64,000 nt of DNA from Roseibium salinum. Its GTDB lineage: Bacteria > Pseudomonadota > Alphaproteobacteria > Rhizobiales > Stappiaceae. Shown one piece after another: positions 38,293 to 46,674 of this stretch. The position numbers and the translations under genes are program-made. The stretch covers positions 1,736,001-1,800,000 of the forward strand of contig NZ_JAPEVI010000003.1 in NCBI RefSeq assembly GCF_026240905.1. The letters are read 5' to 3'. The notes under the pieces are model-generated. The model was not told the origin of the DNA. It searched no databases and saw nothing but the letters and a program-made list of their open reading frames with translations. Numbering within the stretch: the stretch's first letter is position 1; each line of letters starts with the position of its first letter.

Positions 38293-40065
38293 ATGAACAT
38301 TCTTCGATTTAAGTCGCGGCGGAAAGTCCAAGACGACCTCTCGCACGTCGCCCTGTCTGCCGCAGAGGAAGCTGCCGCGGCGGAGCCTGGCGTTGTGCAG
38401 GACGACGTTTCGTCGGACCGCATGAGCTTTGTCCTCGACAGCCTGGAGGACGATCTGCAGGTTGCGGCAAAGGCCATCAATGCCGCGGCGGAGAAGGTTC
38501 AGGACCAGCTCGACAGCCAGATGGACAAGCTTCAGACCATCCGCAACGACAGCCAGTCCCTCGCGGACCAGTCCTCTATTGCGGAGGAAAACGCCTCCGG
38601 GCTCGCCGCCTCCATCGAGGAGCTCTCCTCCTCCAGCCGCGAAATCGGCTCGCAGGTCGGGGTGTCCAATCAGCTGGCCAATGAAGCCCGCGACGTCGCC
38701 GATCGGGTCAACCAGGGCGTGATGGATCTCAAGACCGCCATTGACGACATCGCCAATGTGGTCAGCATGATTTCGGACATCGCTAAGCAAACCAACCTTC
38801 TGGCGCTCAATGCGACCATCGAGGCAGCCCGGGCCGGGGAAGCCGGCAGGGGCTTTTCCGTTGTCGCCAGCGAAGTGAAGGCGCTGTCCGTGGAGACCCA
38901 GTCTGCAACGGAAAAGATCGTCGAGAACATCGAACGCCTCCACCAGTCGGCCGAACACAGCCTTGGCTCGGTCAACCAGATCATCGACGTCATCGGACGG
39001 ATCCGGCCAAGCTTTGCCGCCGTGGAAGACGCCGTGCAGACCCAGGTCGAGACCACCAACCTCATCGGCGAACAGGCCCTCCAGACGGCCACCTTCGTAC
39101 AGGAAGTGGTCCGACGGGCCAATACGATCACCCAGTCGGCCGCCGAGGCGGAAGACGGCGGGACACGGGCCCGGGAGATGGGCACGGAGATGAGCAAGAA
39201 CGCGCAGTCGTTGCGGGCGCGGTTCACGATGATGATCCGCCAGACGGAAATCGGCGATAGACGGCAGCACGACCGCCTGCCCGTCAAGCTGGGCGGCACC
39301 CTCACCAGCGGGTCCAGGGTGTCGAAGATCGAAACGCTCGACATTTCCGAAGGCGGCGTCCTGTTCAAGATGGACGGTGACGGCATCCTGCGCCCCGGAG
39401 ACAAGGCGGGTCTCGACATCAGCGGCATCGGCCGGACCGACGTCAGGATCCTCGCCGTCTCCGATAACGGTTATCACTGCTGTTTCGCCGATCCGGACGA
39501 GCGCTTCCGGGAAGCCCTTGACAGCAAGATCGCGGCCATTCATGCGATCCACGCGCGCGAAGTTGAACTGGCCCAGGCGGCAGCCGCCCGCGTCGCCGCG
39601 ACCATGGAAAAGCTGCTTGAAACCCGCCAACTGACCCCGGACGATCTGTTCGACACCAACTATACGCCGATTGCGGGAACCAATCCGCAGCAGGTCGCCA
39701 CCCGCGCCCTCTCCCACCTGGAAAAGGTGTTGCCCGAGATTCAGGAAGAGCTTCTGGGCAACGGCGAGGGCATGGTGTTCTGCGTCGCCGTGGACCGGAA
39801 CGGCTATCTGCCCGTCCACAACATGATCTATTCTAAACCGCAGAAGCCCGACGATCCGGCCTGGAACACCGCCAATTGCCGGAACAAGAGGATCTTCGAC
39901 GACAGGGCCGGCCTGAGTGCGGGAAGAAACACGCGTCCGTTCCTGATCCAGTCCTATGCCCGCGACATGGGAGGCCGTAACATCATCTGGATGAAGGAAA
40001 TCGATGCGCCGATCATCGTTCATGGCCGCCACTGGGGCGGCTTCAGAACCGCCTACAAGCTGTAA
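38293..40065 (+). CDS. Soluble methyl-accepting chemotaxis-type protein with PilZ domain
   Basis: A 590-residue protein with no membrane segment. Residues about 45-315 form the chemoreceptor signalling coiled coil, with the hairpin-tip sequence '[30 protein letters not shown]' (163-192), where CheA/CheW bind. A PilZ domain then occurs at about 320-410, with RxxxR in 'RRQHDR' (323-328) and the 'DISEGG' D/N-x-S-x-x-G motif (350-355), both needed for c-di-GMP binding. The C-terminal part (about 425-590: '[15 protein letters not shown]', '[17 protein letters not shown]', '[18 protein letters not shown]') is the Cache/PAS-like extension found on some alphaproteobacterial receptors. Upstream of gph on the same strand. 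Confidence 0.88.
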   Translation: MNILRFKSRRKVQDDLSHVALSAAEEAAAAEPGVVQDDVSSDRMSFVLDSLEDDLQVAAKAINAAAEKVQDQLDSQMDKLQTIRNDSQSLADQSSIAEENASGLAASIEELSSSSREIGSQVGVSNQLANEARDVADRVNQGVMDLKTAIDDIANVVSMISDIAKQTNLLALNATIEAARAGEAGRGFSVVASEVKALSVETQSATEKIVENIERLHQSAEHSLGSVNQIIDVIGRIRPSFAAVEDAVQTQVETTNLIGEQALQTATFVQEVVRRANTITQSAAEAEDGGTRAREMGTEMSKNAQSLRARFTMMIRQTEIGDRRQHDRLPVKLGGTLTSGSRVSKIETLDISEGGVLFKMDGDGILRPGDKAGLDISGIGRTDVRILAVSDNGYHCCFADPDERFREALDSKIAAIHAIHAREVELAQAAAARVAATMEKLLETRQLTPDDLFDTNYTPIAGTNPQQVATRALSHLEKVLPEIQEELLGNGEGMVFCVAVDRNGYLPVHNMIYSKPQKPDDPAWNTANCRNKRIFDDRAGLSAGRNTRPFLIQSYARDMGGRNIIWMKEIDAPIIVHGRHWGGFRTAYKL

Positions 40066-40163
40066 CGGCGTTTCCAAACCGGCAAAACGCCTTGCGGTAT
40101 GCGCCCTGTCGGGATAGCAAGCCGGTACGGAACGTCATTCGTACATCTTTGCCGGGGGGGTTC

Positions 40164-40847
40164 ATGTCTGTACTGGTTTTCGATCTGGACGGCACGCTGG
40201 TGTCGTCCATGGAAGATCTGGTTGCCACGCTTAACGCGGTGATGACGGCGGCCGGACATGCGGAAATCCCGAAGGAAGACGTGGCGAACATGGTCGGCAT
40301 GGGGGCCAGGGTGCTCCTTCAGCGCGGGCTCGACTTCAACAAGGTCAGTTGGACGGAACATGACATCGAGCCGCTCTACCGGGATTTCCTGGAGCACTAT
40401 TCCGCCAACATCGCCGTACATACGCGTCCCTTCGAGGGCGTCGTCGCGGCACTGGAAGCCTTCCGCAACGACGGCTGGAAACTGGCTGTCTGCACCAACA
40501 AGGCCGAAAAGCTGACCCTGACCCTGCTTGACGCACTGGATCTCGCCCGGCATTTCGATGCCGTCGTCGGCGGCGATACCTTTCCCTCCTCCAAGCCCCA
40601 GGCGGAACCGCTCCTCGGCGCCATCCGGCGCGCCGGCGGCGAGGTTGAAGGATCCATCATGGTCGGCGACAGCGAAACGGACATCAAGGCTGCGCGCAAT
40701 GCCGGCATCCCGGTGATCGCGGTCGACTTCGGCTATACGCCCGTTCCCGTTCACGAACTTGACCCGGACGTGGTGATCTCGCATTTCGACGAACTGCCGG
40801 CGGCCGTCGCCGGCCTGGCCAAGGCACAACGGTCCGCCATGGCATGA
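40164..40847 (+). CDS. gph: Phosphoglycolate phosphatase (HAD family)
   Basis: A 227-residue HAD-superfamily phosphatase of the Gph type, removing phosphate from 2-phosphoglycolate formed during DNA repair or photorespiration-like reactions. Motif I is 'FDLDGTLV' (nucleophile Asp), motif II is 'VCTNK', motif III Lys lies in 'SSKPQ' and motif IV is 'GDSETD'. The ATG at 40164 follows a GGGGGG ribosome-binding site. It lies 98 bp after the MCP gene. In many relatives gph is next to rpiA; here the MCP-PilZ gene lies between them. Confidence 0.9.
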   Translation: MSVLVFDLDGTLVSSMEDLVATLNAVMTAAGHAEIPKEDVANMVGMGARVLLQRGLDFNKVSWTEHDIEPLYRDFLEHYSANIAVHTRPFEGVVAALEAFRNDGWKLAVCTNKAEKLTLTLLDALDLARHFDAVVGGDTFPSSKPQAEPLLGAIRRAGGEVEGSIMVGDSETDIKAARNAGIPVIAVDFGYTPVPVHELDPDVVISHFDELPAAVAGLAKAQRSAMA

Positions 40848-40965
40848 GGCACCGGACGCTTTCCGGGTTGAGGGAAACGTTCGCCGCCAACCGGTCGCAC
40901 AGCACTTCTTCTCCCCCTTTGCGGGGAGAAGGGAGACGCGCGACAGGTTTTTCAAGCCGCATGCG

Positions 40966-42930
40966 TCAGAATGTGCTGATCGCCTCGCCGAGCGTTGCCC
41001 GGATCTCTTCGCGGCGGTCTTCCAGCACCGCTATCTGCTTGTCGATGGCTTCTATGCGGGTTTCCGATTCGGCCAGTTTGCGGGCCGCGCGCTTGTAAAG
41101 ATCCGCGCCCGGCTCGACGGCGGAAAGATTGGCGCGGTGGCGTTGCTGATCGGCACTTTCCTCTTCCTTGCGGAAGCGCTGTTCGCGGATCTGCCGCTCG
41201 ATGCCGGTGATTTCCGATTGCAGTTGCGCGAGTTCGCGAAGCTTGCCCGCCGTCTCCGCATCCGGCGAGCGGGACGCGAGGTTCAGCAGTCCCTGCTCGT
41301 CCGTCGAGATCAGCGCATAGGTTTCGGAGAGCGTGCGTTCCTCCAGCGCGGTCGCAGTCACTGTTTCGCCTTGCGCTACCTCGACCTTCAGCCGGTGATG
41401 GGTCGCGGTCGTGTCCATCTTCTGGGGTGAGGAGAATTTCCAGCCCTGCCGCTTGGGATGCTCAATGACGATCGTGCGCTCGCCGTCCGGAGCGCCCTTT
41501 ATGGCATAGGCCGTTTCGGCCCGCTGACGGACGGAGGCGGTCAGGACGCCATCTGTCACCTTGATGGAGGTGATCTGATCGTCCGGTGTCGATTCCCGCG
41601 CGATCCGGACCTTCTTGTCCGTCGCAAAGCTTGCCATGCGGCTCTCGCCGGAGGGCATGCCGTTGATCTGCGCGTCGCCCACATAGCCTTCCTGCTGATC
41701 ATAGACGGTGAGAATACCCTTGGGCAGGCTGGTTTGCGTCTCGTTGGTAATCAGGATCGCCGCGATCGGATGCGGCAGTCCGCTTTCCGGCTGGAAGACG
41801 GACACGCTCTCGCCCGGCACCACCTTGTCGACGATCGGGGCGGACAGGGTCTCGCCGCTTGCCAGGCTGACCCGCTGCGGCAGGGCGAACGACGCGGTGA
41901 CGGCGCCTTCCGAAGCATCGCCGACATTCGCGGAGGCAACTTCGTAGGCCATCGCTGCGTCCGCGGAGGGAGCGGGAGAAAGAAGACGTCCGAGAGCGCC
42001 GCCCTGAGGCGCCGAGGCCTTGCTCTCGGCCATTTCGAACCGTGGCTCCGCGCCGGTGTCGGTTCTGGGAACATATCCGGCGGAAACATCGACCGGGACT
42101 TCCGGACGCTGTTTCCAGTAAAGATCATGCAGCCGCTGTTTCAGCGTGACCGGCGCGCCGGAAGACAGGGTGATGGCGACATTGTCCCAGTCCTCGCCGC
42201 TGGCGTTTTCCAGAACCGCCCAGGCCTGCAGCCGGGCCTTGTCCTGCGGCAGCATCACGACCCGGTAGGCGGTCTTCCAGATGGGGGCCGGCACCACATA
42301 GGCGACCGCAACTTCCCGGGCCCCCTCGCCCGCCACTTTCAGCGAAACGGTTCTGGCGCCATCGGAAATGCCGTTGCCGACGACGGATAGCGCCCTGGCG
42401 ACCTTTTCCTGGATATCCTCGTCCAGGAACGTGATTTCCGTATCGAGGCCCAGCTCCACCCCGACGATGCGGCCCTCGCTCAGCACCGAGACCATGTCGG
42501 AGAGGCCCTCGTCGCCGCGGTTCTTCTGCGACACGCCCAGAACGAGGCCTTCAACCGTTGTCCCCGCCTTTTCCAGCCGCACGCGCGTGCCCTGCAGTTT
42601 CGACAGGAGCAGCGCCGGCGACTGGAGGTCGGCTTCCGAGAACGGCAGGTTCTTGAAGGTTTCCGCAAGCGGATTAGGCCCCGGCAGCGTGATCCCCTCC
42701 ACAACGCCCTTGTCGTCATAGACCACGATGCTCTTCAGAACATCGTTCACCTGGTCCAGCGGCACGGTCATACGGATGAGGCCCGAACTGTCGATATCGG
42801 CCTTGCGGACCACCTCGGCGAGCCCGCCGGACGAAAGGGTGATGCTGGTAATCGGCCCGTTGTCAGCCCCCCAGGCGGCGGCGGGCAGCGTCAGACAAAC
42901 AATCGCGGCGGAAGAAAAACGGAAAAACAT
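40966..42930 (-). CDS. DUF4139-domain exported protein
   Basis: A 654-residue secreted protein: signal peptide about residues 1-22 (AAAWGAD), a long beta-rich DUF4139 region (about 170-520; 'YVVPAPIWKTAYRVVM', 'WAVLENASGEDWDNVAITLSSGAPV') and a C-terminal coiled coil (about 555-645, rich in Glu, Arg, Gln). It probably resides in the periplasm or outer envelope. Function is unknown; the family is linked by name only to mucoidy-inhibitor-like proteins. It is monocistronic, convergent with gph across about 118 bp. Confidence 0.88.
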   Translation of the reverse strand: MFFRFSSAAIVCLTLPAAAWGADNGPITSITLSSGGLAEVVRKADIDSSGLIRMTVPLDQVNDVLKSIVVYDDKGVVEGITLPGPNPLAETFKNLPFSEADLQSPALLLSKLQGTRVRLEKAGTTVEGLVLGVSQKNRGDEGLSDMVSVLSEGRIVGVELGLDTEITFLDEDIQEKVARALSVVGNGISDGARTVSLKVAGEGAREVAVAYVVPAPIWKTAYRVVMLPQDKARLQAWAVLENASGEDWDNVAITLSSGAPVTLKQRLHDLYWKQRPEVPVDVSAGYVPRTDTGAEPRFEMAESKASAPQGGALGRLLSPAPSADAAMAYEVASANVGDASEGAVTASFALPQRVSLASGETLSAPIVDKVVPGESVSVFQPESGLPHPIAAILITNETQTSLPKGILTVYDQQEGYVGDAQINGMPSGESRMASFATDKKVRIARESTPDDQITSIKVTDGVLTASVRQRAETAYAIKGAPDGERTIVIEHPKRQGWKFSSPQKMDTTATHHRLKVEVAQGETVTATALEERTLSETYALISTDEQGLLNLASRSPDAETAGKLRELAQLQSEITGIERQIREQRFRKEEESADQQRHRANLSAVEPGADLYKRAARKLAESETRIEAIDKQIAVLEDRREEIRATLGEAISTF

Positions 42931-43081
42931 GAAACAACTCCCAGGAAACAGGATGTGCCCTCATAGGCAAAAATAACGGCTATTGTGGGGAACGGCCAGA
43001 CGGGCGGCGACCAGCCGGACGAAAAGCTCTTGCCAACGTCCGCCCAATCCCTTAGACACCCGCCCAACCAGATCGATTTTC

Positions 43082-43156
43082 GGGCGATTAGCTCAGCGGG
43101 AGAGCACTCCCTTCACACGGGAGGGGTCACTGGTTCAATCCCAGTATCGCCCACCA
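43082..43156 (+). tRNA. tRNA-Val (anticodon CAC)
   Basis: 75-nt cloverleaf with encoded CCA. Acceptor stem GGGCGAT pairs with ATCGCCC. The D arm is GCTC...GAGC. The anticodon stem CTCCC / GGGAG carries the loop TTCACAC, so the anticodon is CAC (valine, GUG). The T arm is ACTGG-TTCAATC-CCAGT. It stands alone, without other tRNAs nearby. Confidence 0.97.
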
Positions 43157-43398
43157 TTTTCCTGATGATCTTTGTGTGGCTTTTGTAAAGTCGGAGCTTC
43201 AATTCATGCGCCGACGCGCAAGGCGCAGGCAAGCGGGGCGTGTGTTGTTCCGTGCATCCCATTCGGAGGCAGTCGAAATTGCTCAGCACCCGCATCACCG
43301 CGACAAAAGTCTTCGGTCTGCGCTCCTTTTCGGCCCTCCTGATCTTGGCCGCAGACCGGTGAAACCGCGTCAAGCTCTATGATCGCGTCAGTGGAGGC

Positions 43399-43731
43399 TC
43401 AGTTGCCCGGTGCCTTGTAGGCAATGGCGAGTTCGCCAGCCTTCTTTTGTATTGCGGTGAATTCGTCAGAAGTGAATGCCCGCACTGTCTTGAGGTGGCT
43501 GACCGCACCGCTGGCCCCGGTGACCATCAAACCTGCGATGAGGTTCGTAACGTCGTCGATGGTAACCTTGATCGCGAAATCGCTGTCGCCTGTTGTCAGG
43601 TAAAAGCTCTCCAGTGTGCCGCCTGCTGCTTCCACAATGGCGCGGGCAGCAGCTTCGCGGTCAGTTGGGCTCGCAAGCATCGCTTTCATGGCCGAGGCGG
43701 TATAGTTCCCGGTAACGATAAATCTTGGCAT
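43399..43731 (-). CDS. GYD-domain protein
   Basis: A 110-residue protein that starts MPRFIVTGNYTASAMKAML, the GYD-domain pattern (small alpha/beta-barrel-like fold, function unknown). GGGAGG sits just before the ATG at 43731, which is chosen over an upstream start at 43803 for that reason. It stands alone between tRNA-Val and the hydrolase gene. Confidence 0.85.
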   Translation of the reverse strand: MPRFIVTGNYTASAMKAMLASPTDREAAARAIVEAAGGTLESFYLTTGDSDFAIKVTIDDVTNLIAGLMVTGASGAVSHLKTVRAFTSDEFTAIQKKAGELAIAYKAPGN

Positions 43732-44235
43732 GCAAAACCTCCCTGAGGGTGGCGATGCGTGAACGGCCTCAGACGACATCTCGCCTGACCGTGCGTCCCG
43801 CAAGTCCCTCGCAAGAATTGTATGCTCAATTCAGCAACAACACTACTTTCATCGACCGGTGCGCCCAAGTCCACTGCTCGCGGCCCTGTTCTATTATCCA
43901 CCTCCTGGCGCCAGGAGTACCTGTGAGGAGTGGATTAGCCGCCCGCAAGCAGAGAAACATTCAACGTCAGTTCGAAAAGCTAAAATCGCCTCCTGAGCCT
44001 CTCTGAAGTGGCGAAAAGCGCGCTTACGCAGTCGCTATCAGTCCTCCCTCAGGCCACACAACGAGGTCCCGCAAACCGAACCGCCCAGACGAGCGAAGGT
44101 TTGCTGCCGATGGGATACGCAGGCACGACACCCTGGCGCGACGCACGCGGCCGCGGGCGAGACTTCAGGGCGCCAGAAGATTCGGGGGCGTTGCGGCCGT
44201 CGCGTCGACGCAGAGCAGGGTGCCCGATGGCTCAT
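43732..44235. other. Gene-free stretch between the GYD gene and the hydrolase gene
   Basis: About 500 bp. The left part should carry the GYD promoter. Open frames exist on both strands but have no family-like sequence or ribosome-binding site. A short IR, CTGGCGCCAG, lies at about 43905-43914. Could be remnant DNA; nothing more can be supported. Confidence 0.45.
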
Positions 44236-45102
44236 TCAAGCCGCAGTGTGAGTGGCGATGGCAAGCACCATCTCGTCAATGTCCCTGTCATGGATCTCGT
44301 GGCCTCCTCCTTCGACCCGGTGCAGGCGCGCATTCGAGGCAACCCGGGTAAAAGCTTCCCCGTGCTCAATCGGAAATAGCGGATCGGCGGTGCCGTGGAT
44401 CACGAGCACCGGAACCTCGATCCGGGACGCATGCAGCGTGGCGCCCTGCTCTTCACCAAAAAGCATGAAATGGTTGGTCGCGCTGGCGAAGGACGGTGCC
44501 CGGGCCATGTCGCGCGCGATCAGAGCGCTTGCCGCCTCGGCATCGTGGGGATGCCTGGTGCCGGCCAGTATGGCCACATCGCGGAGCAGGAAGTCGGCGA
44601 TCGCTCCCAGATCCGACCAGTCGACCCCTTCGGCGGCCGCTGAGTGCACCTGATAGGCCTCGCTCGACGACGGCAGGCCACTGACCCCGAGCGGCGAAGT
44701 GCTGATGAGTGTGATCGTGCGCACGCGTTCGCGATGGCGCAACGCCGCCTCCTGAGCGAGCATGCCGCCCATCGACATGCCGACCAGATGTGCCGATGCC
44801 AGTCCGTAACCGTCGAGAATGGCGATGGCATCGTCTGTCAGGTCGCTGGAGGAATAGCCGGGCTGTCCTTGGGGGTAATGCGTCGAATGGCCGGTGTCGC
44901 GCTGGTCGTATCGAATGACGTAGCGCTTTTGGGCCGCCAGTTCCTCACAGAATCTGTCGGGCCACCACAGCATGGAGGCCATCATACCCATGATCAGCAG
45001 CACGGGCGGGTGCGACGGGTCGCCGAAGGCCTGGGTCTGGAGCACCGCGCCCGCGGCCTCAACAATCCTTGCGGTGTCGGGAGATGATTCGGTCCATACC
45101 AT
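44236..45102 (-). CDS. Alpha/beta-fold hydrolase
   Basis: A 288-residue cytoplasmic alpha/beta hydrolase. The oxyanion-hole region is 'LLIMGMMASMLWWP', the nucleophile elbow is GMSMGG (Ser about residue 108), the acid is near 'HGTADPLFP' and the catalytic His lies in 'GGGHEIHDR'. It resembles esterase- or lactonase-like members (aclacinomycin methylesterase-like), substrate unknown. It is divergent from the HxlR gene with an 87-bp gap, so regulation by that protein is likely. Confidence 0.88.
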   Translation of the reverse strand: MVWTESSPDTARIVEAAGAVLQTQAFGDPSHPPVLLIMGMMASMLWWPDRFCEELAAQKRYVIRYDQRDTGHSTHYPQGQPGYSSSDLTDDAIAILDGYGLASAHLVGMSMGGMLAQEAALRHRERVRTITLISTSPLGVSGLPSSSEAYQVHSAAAEGVDWSDLGAIADFLLRDVAILAGTRHPHDAEAASALIARDMARAPSFASATNHFMLFGEEQGATLHASRIEVPVLVIHGTADPLFPIEHGEAFTRVASNARLHRVEGGGHEIHDRDIDEMVLAIATHTAA

Positions 45103-45189
45103 GGCCTGACCCTTCCGATTGCAATTTGAAATCAGATTTTTCTTGCATATCTGATCCTGTTATGCAACCAGTTTGTCTGGAGAAACGAA

Positions 45190-45741
45190 ATGCTCGACAA
45201 TCGCTCAGGCTGCCCCATCAATCTGACTATGGAAGCCATCGGAGACCGCTGGAGCCTCATTGTTCTGCGCGACGTCATGTTCGGCAATCGCCATCATTTT
45301 CGGGAACTGCTTGAGAACTCGATGGAAGGCATCGCCTCCAATATTTTGGCCGCTCGCCTCAAACGGCTCGTCGAAGTCGGCTTGCTAAGCCGTAGCGACG
45401 ATCCAAGCCACAAGCAGAAGGTGATCTATTCACTGACCGAGTCGGCGATCCAGCTGGTTCCGGTCATGGCCACAATCGGCGCATGGGGATGCCGGCATCT
45501 GCCGGCGACCCGGGAGCTCAGCGTTCGGGCGCAATTGCTGGAAGAGGGCGGGCCGGAATTATGGGAAGAATTCATGGACGAACTGCGCGTCCTGCATCTC
45601 GGAGCTTCGCCCAAGAGCAGTTCTTCGGTGCTGCAAAAACTGACCGAGGCCTATAAGGCGGCCGCAATTGCGACGAAGGACGAGCTCTCGTCGACTCGCC
45701 AGCACAAGACCGGTGATGGTGGAGATGTTGAATCGCGCTGA
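45190..45741 (+). CDS. HxlR-family transcriptional regulator
   Basis: A 183-residue HxlR/MarR-type winged-helix regulator. The family's hallmark start 'CPINLTMEAIGDRWSLIVLRDVMFG' includes the conserved early cysteine (C8), and 'ISNILAARLKRL'-type recognition follows ('IASNILAARLKRLVEVGLL'). The C-terminal part (about 110-183) is longer than in most HxlR proteins. It is divergent from the hydrolase gene and overlaps the next methyltransferase gene, so it probably controls both directions. Confidence 0.9.
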   Translation: MLDNRSGCPINLTMEAIGDRWSLIVLRDVMFGNRHHFRELLENSMEGIASNILAARLKRLVEVGLLSRSDDPSHKQKVIYSLTESAIQLVPVMATIGAWGCRHLPATRELSVRAQLLEEGGPELWEEFMDELRVLHLGASPKSSSSVLQKLTEAYKAAAIATKDELSSTRQHKTGDGGDVESR

Positions 45742-46504
45742 CTTCTACGACGCAGAATTAAGGCGGCATAACCGGCACTTGCGGGCCGCAACCCGTGCCG
45801 GGATTGGTGATCGAGTGCTCGATGTCGGCTGCGGCGCGGGACAGACGACTCGAGAGGTTGCCCGCACCGCGGCGGAGGGAAGCGTTCTTGGCGTGGATAT
45901 TTCGGCCGAGATGCTTGAGATTGCGCGTCGGCGTTCCGACGAAGAGGGTTTGCGGAATGTTGTGTTTGAGCAGGGTGACGCACAGCCCCATGCATTTCCG
46001 GCAACCAGTTTCGACCTCTGTATCAGCAGGTTCGGCGTGATGTTTTTCAAGGATGCCCCAGCCGCATTTGCCAATATCGGCCGGGCGATGCGTGCCGGTG
46101 GCCGCCTTGTATGGATGGTATGGCAGAGCCAGGACCGCAATGTGTGGTCTACGGCGATCCGGCAAGCCCTGGTCCCGAAAGCTGCGGCCTCCGTCGATGT
46201 CGCCGCGCCATTCTCGCTCGGCGATCCCGACACCGCCGCGGAACTTCTGAACGCAGCTGGCTTTACCTCGATCGAGTTTGCCGACGTGCGCGAGCCGGTC
46301 TTCTACGGGCCGGACGTCGATACGGCGTTTGACGCACTCATTAGCCTTTATCTTGTCAAGGACGCGCTCGCCCGCACCGGTGAGCCGCCCGAAAAGGCAT
46401 TGCGGCGGCTGCGCGATTTACTGGAGGCGCATGTGACCACGGAGGGCGTGTTTTTTGATTCGCGCGCGTGGATTATCACCGCACATAGAAGGCGGAGCGG
46501 TTGA
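45716..46504 (+). CDS. Class I SAM-dependent methyltransferase
   Basis: A 262-residue methyltransferase with the SAM-binding 'VLDVGCGAGQTTREVA' and acidic 'GVDISAEMLEIA' motifs, about residues 33-60, followed by 'DAQPHAFPATSFDLCISRFGVMFF'. It resembles UbiE/ArsM-like small-molecule methyltransferases; the substrate is unknown. The start is placed at the ATG at 45716, with 45725 as an alternative, so it overlaps the HxlR gene by about 26 bp and is translationally coupled to it. Confidence 0.83.
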   Translation: MVEMLNRADFYDAELRRHNRHLRAATRAGIGDRVLDVGCGAGQTTREVARTAAEGSVLGVDISAEMLEIARRRSDEEGLRNVVFEQGDAQPHAFPATSFDLCISRFGVMFFKDAPAAFANIGRAMRAGGRLVWMVWQSQDRNVWSTAIRQALVPKAAASVDVAAPFSLGDPDTAAELLNAAGFTSIEFADVREPVFYGPDVDTAFDALISLYLVKDALARTGEPPEKALRRLRDLLEAHVTTEGVFFDSRAWIITAHRRRSG

Positions 46505-46674
46505 CAGACTGTCGGACGCTGCCGGAGAAATGCGCCAAGCACCCTCAAGCGTCCTTTCATCGGCGGCGGAGTGCGCGCAATCCCCAGAGGATTTGGCCGA
46601 AATCATCCCGAAGCCTGCAGCCGGGAACCGGGACTGCTATTCTTTTGCGGTGATTCCCATCAGGCAGAGTTGAT

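Noticed and set aside
38230..40077. 615-residue minus-strand open frame opposite the MCP-PilZ gene
   Set aside because: The plus strand carries clear chemoreceptor and PilZ motifs, and the antisense product has none.
43113..43373. 86-residue minus-strand open frame ending in DTGIEPVTPPV
   Set aside because: It overlaps tRNA-Val on the opposite strand; this ending is a well-known artefact of translating tRNA genes.
43732..44235. A gene remnant between the GYD and hydrolase genes
   Set aside because: Several short open frames exist, but none shows a family pattern, so it is recorded only as gene-free DNA.
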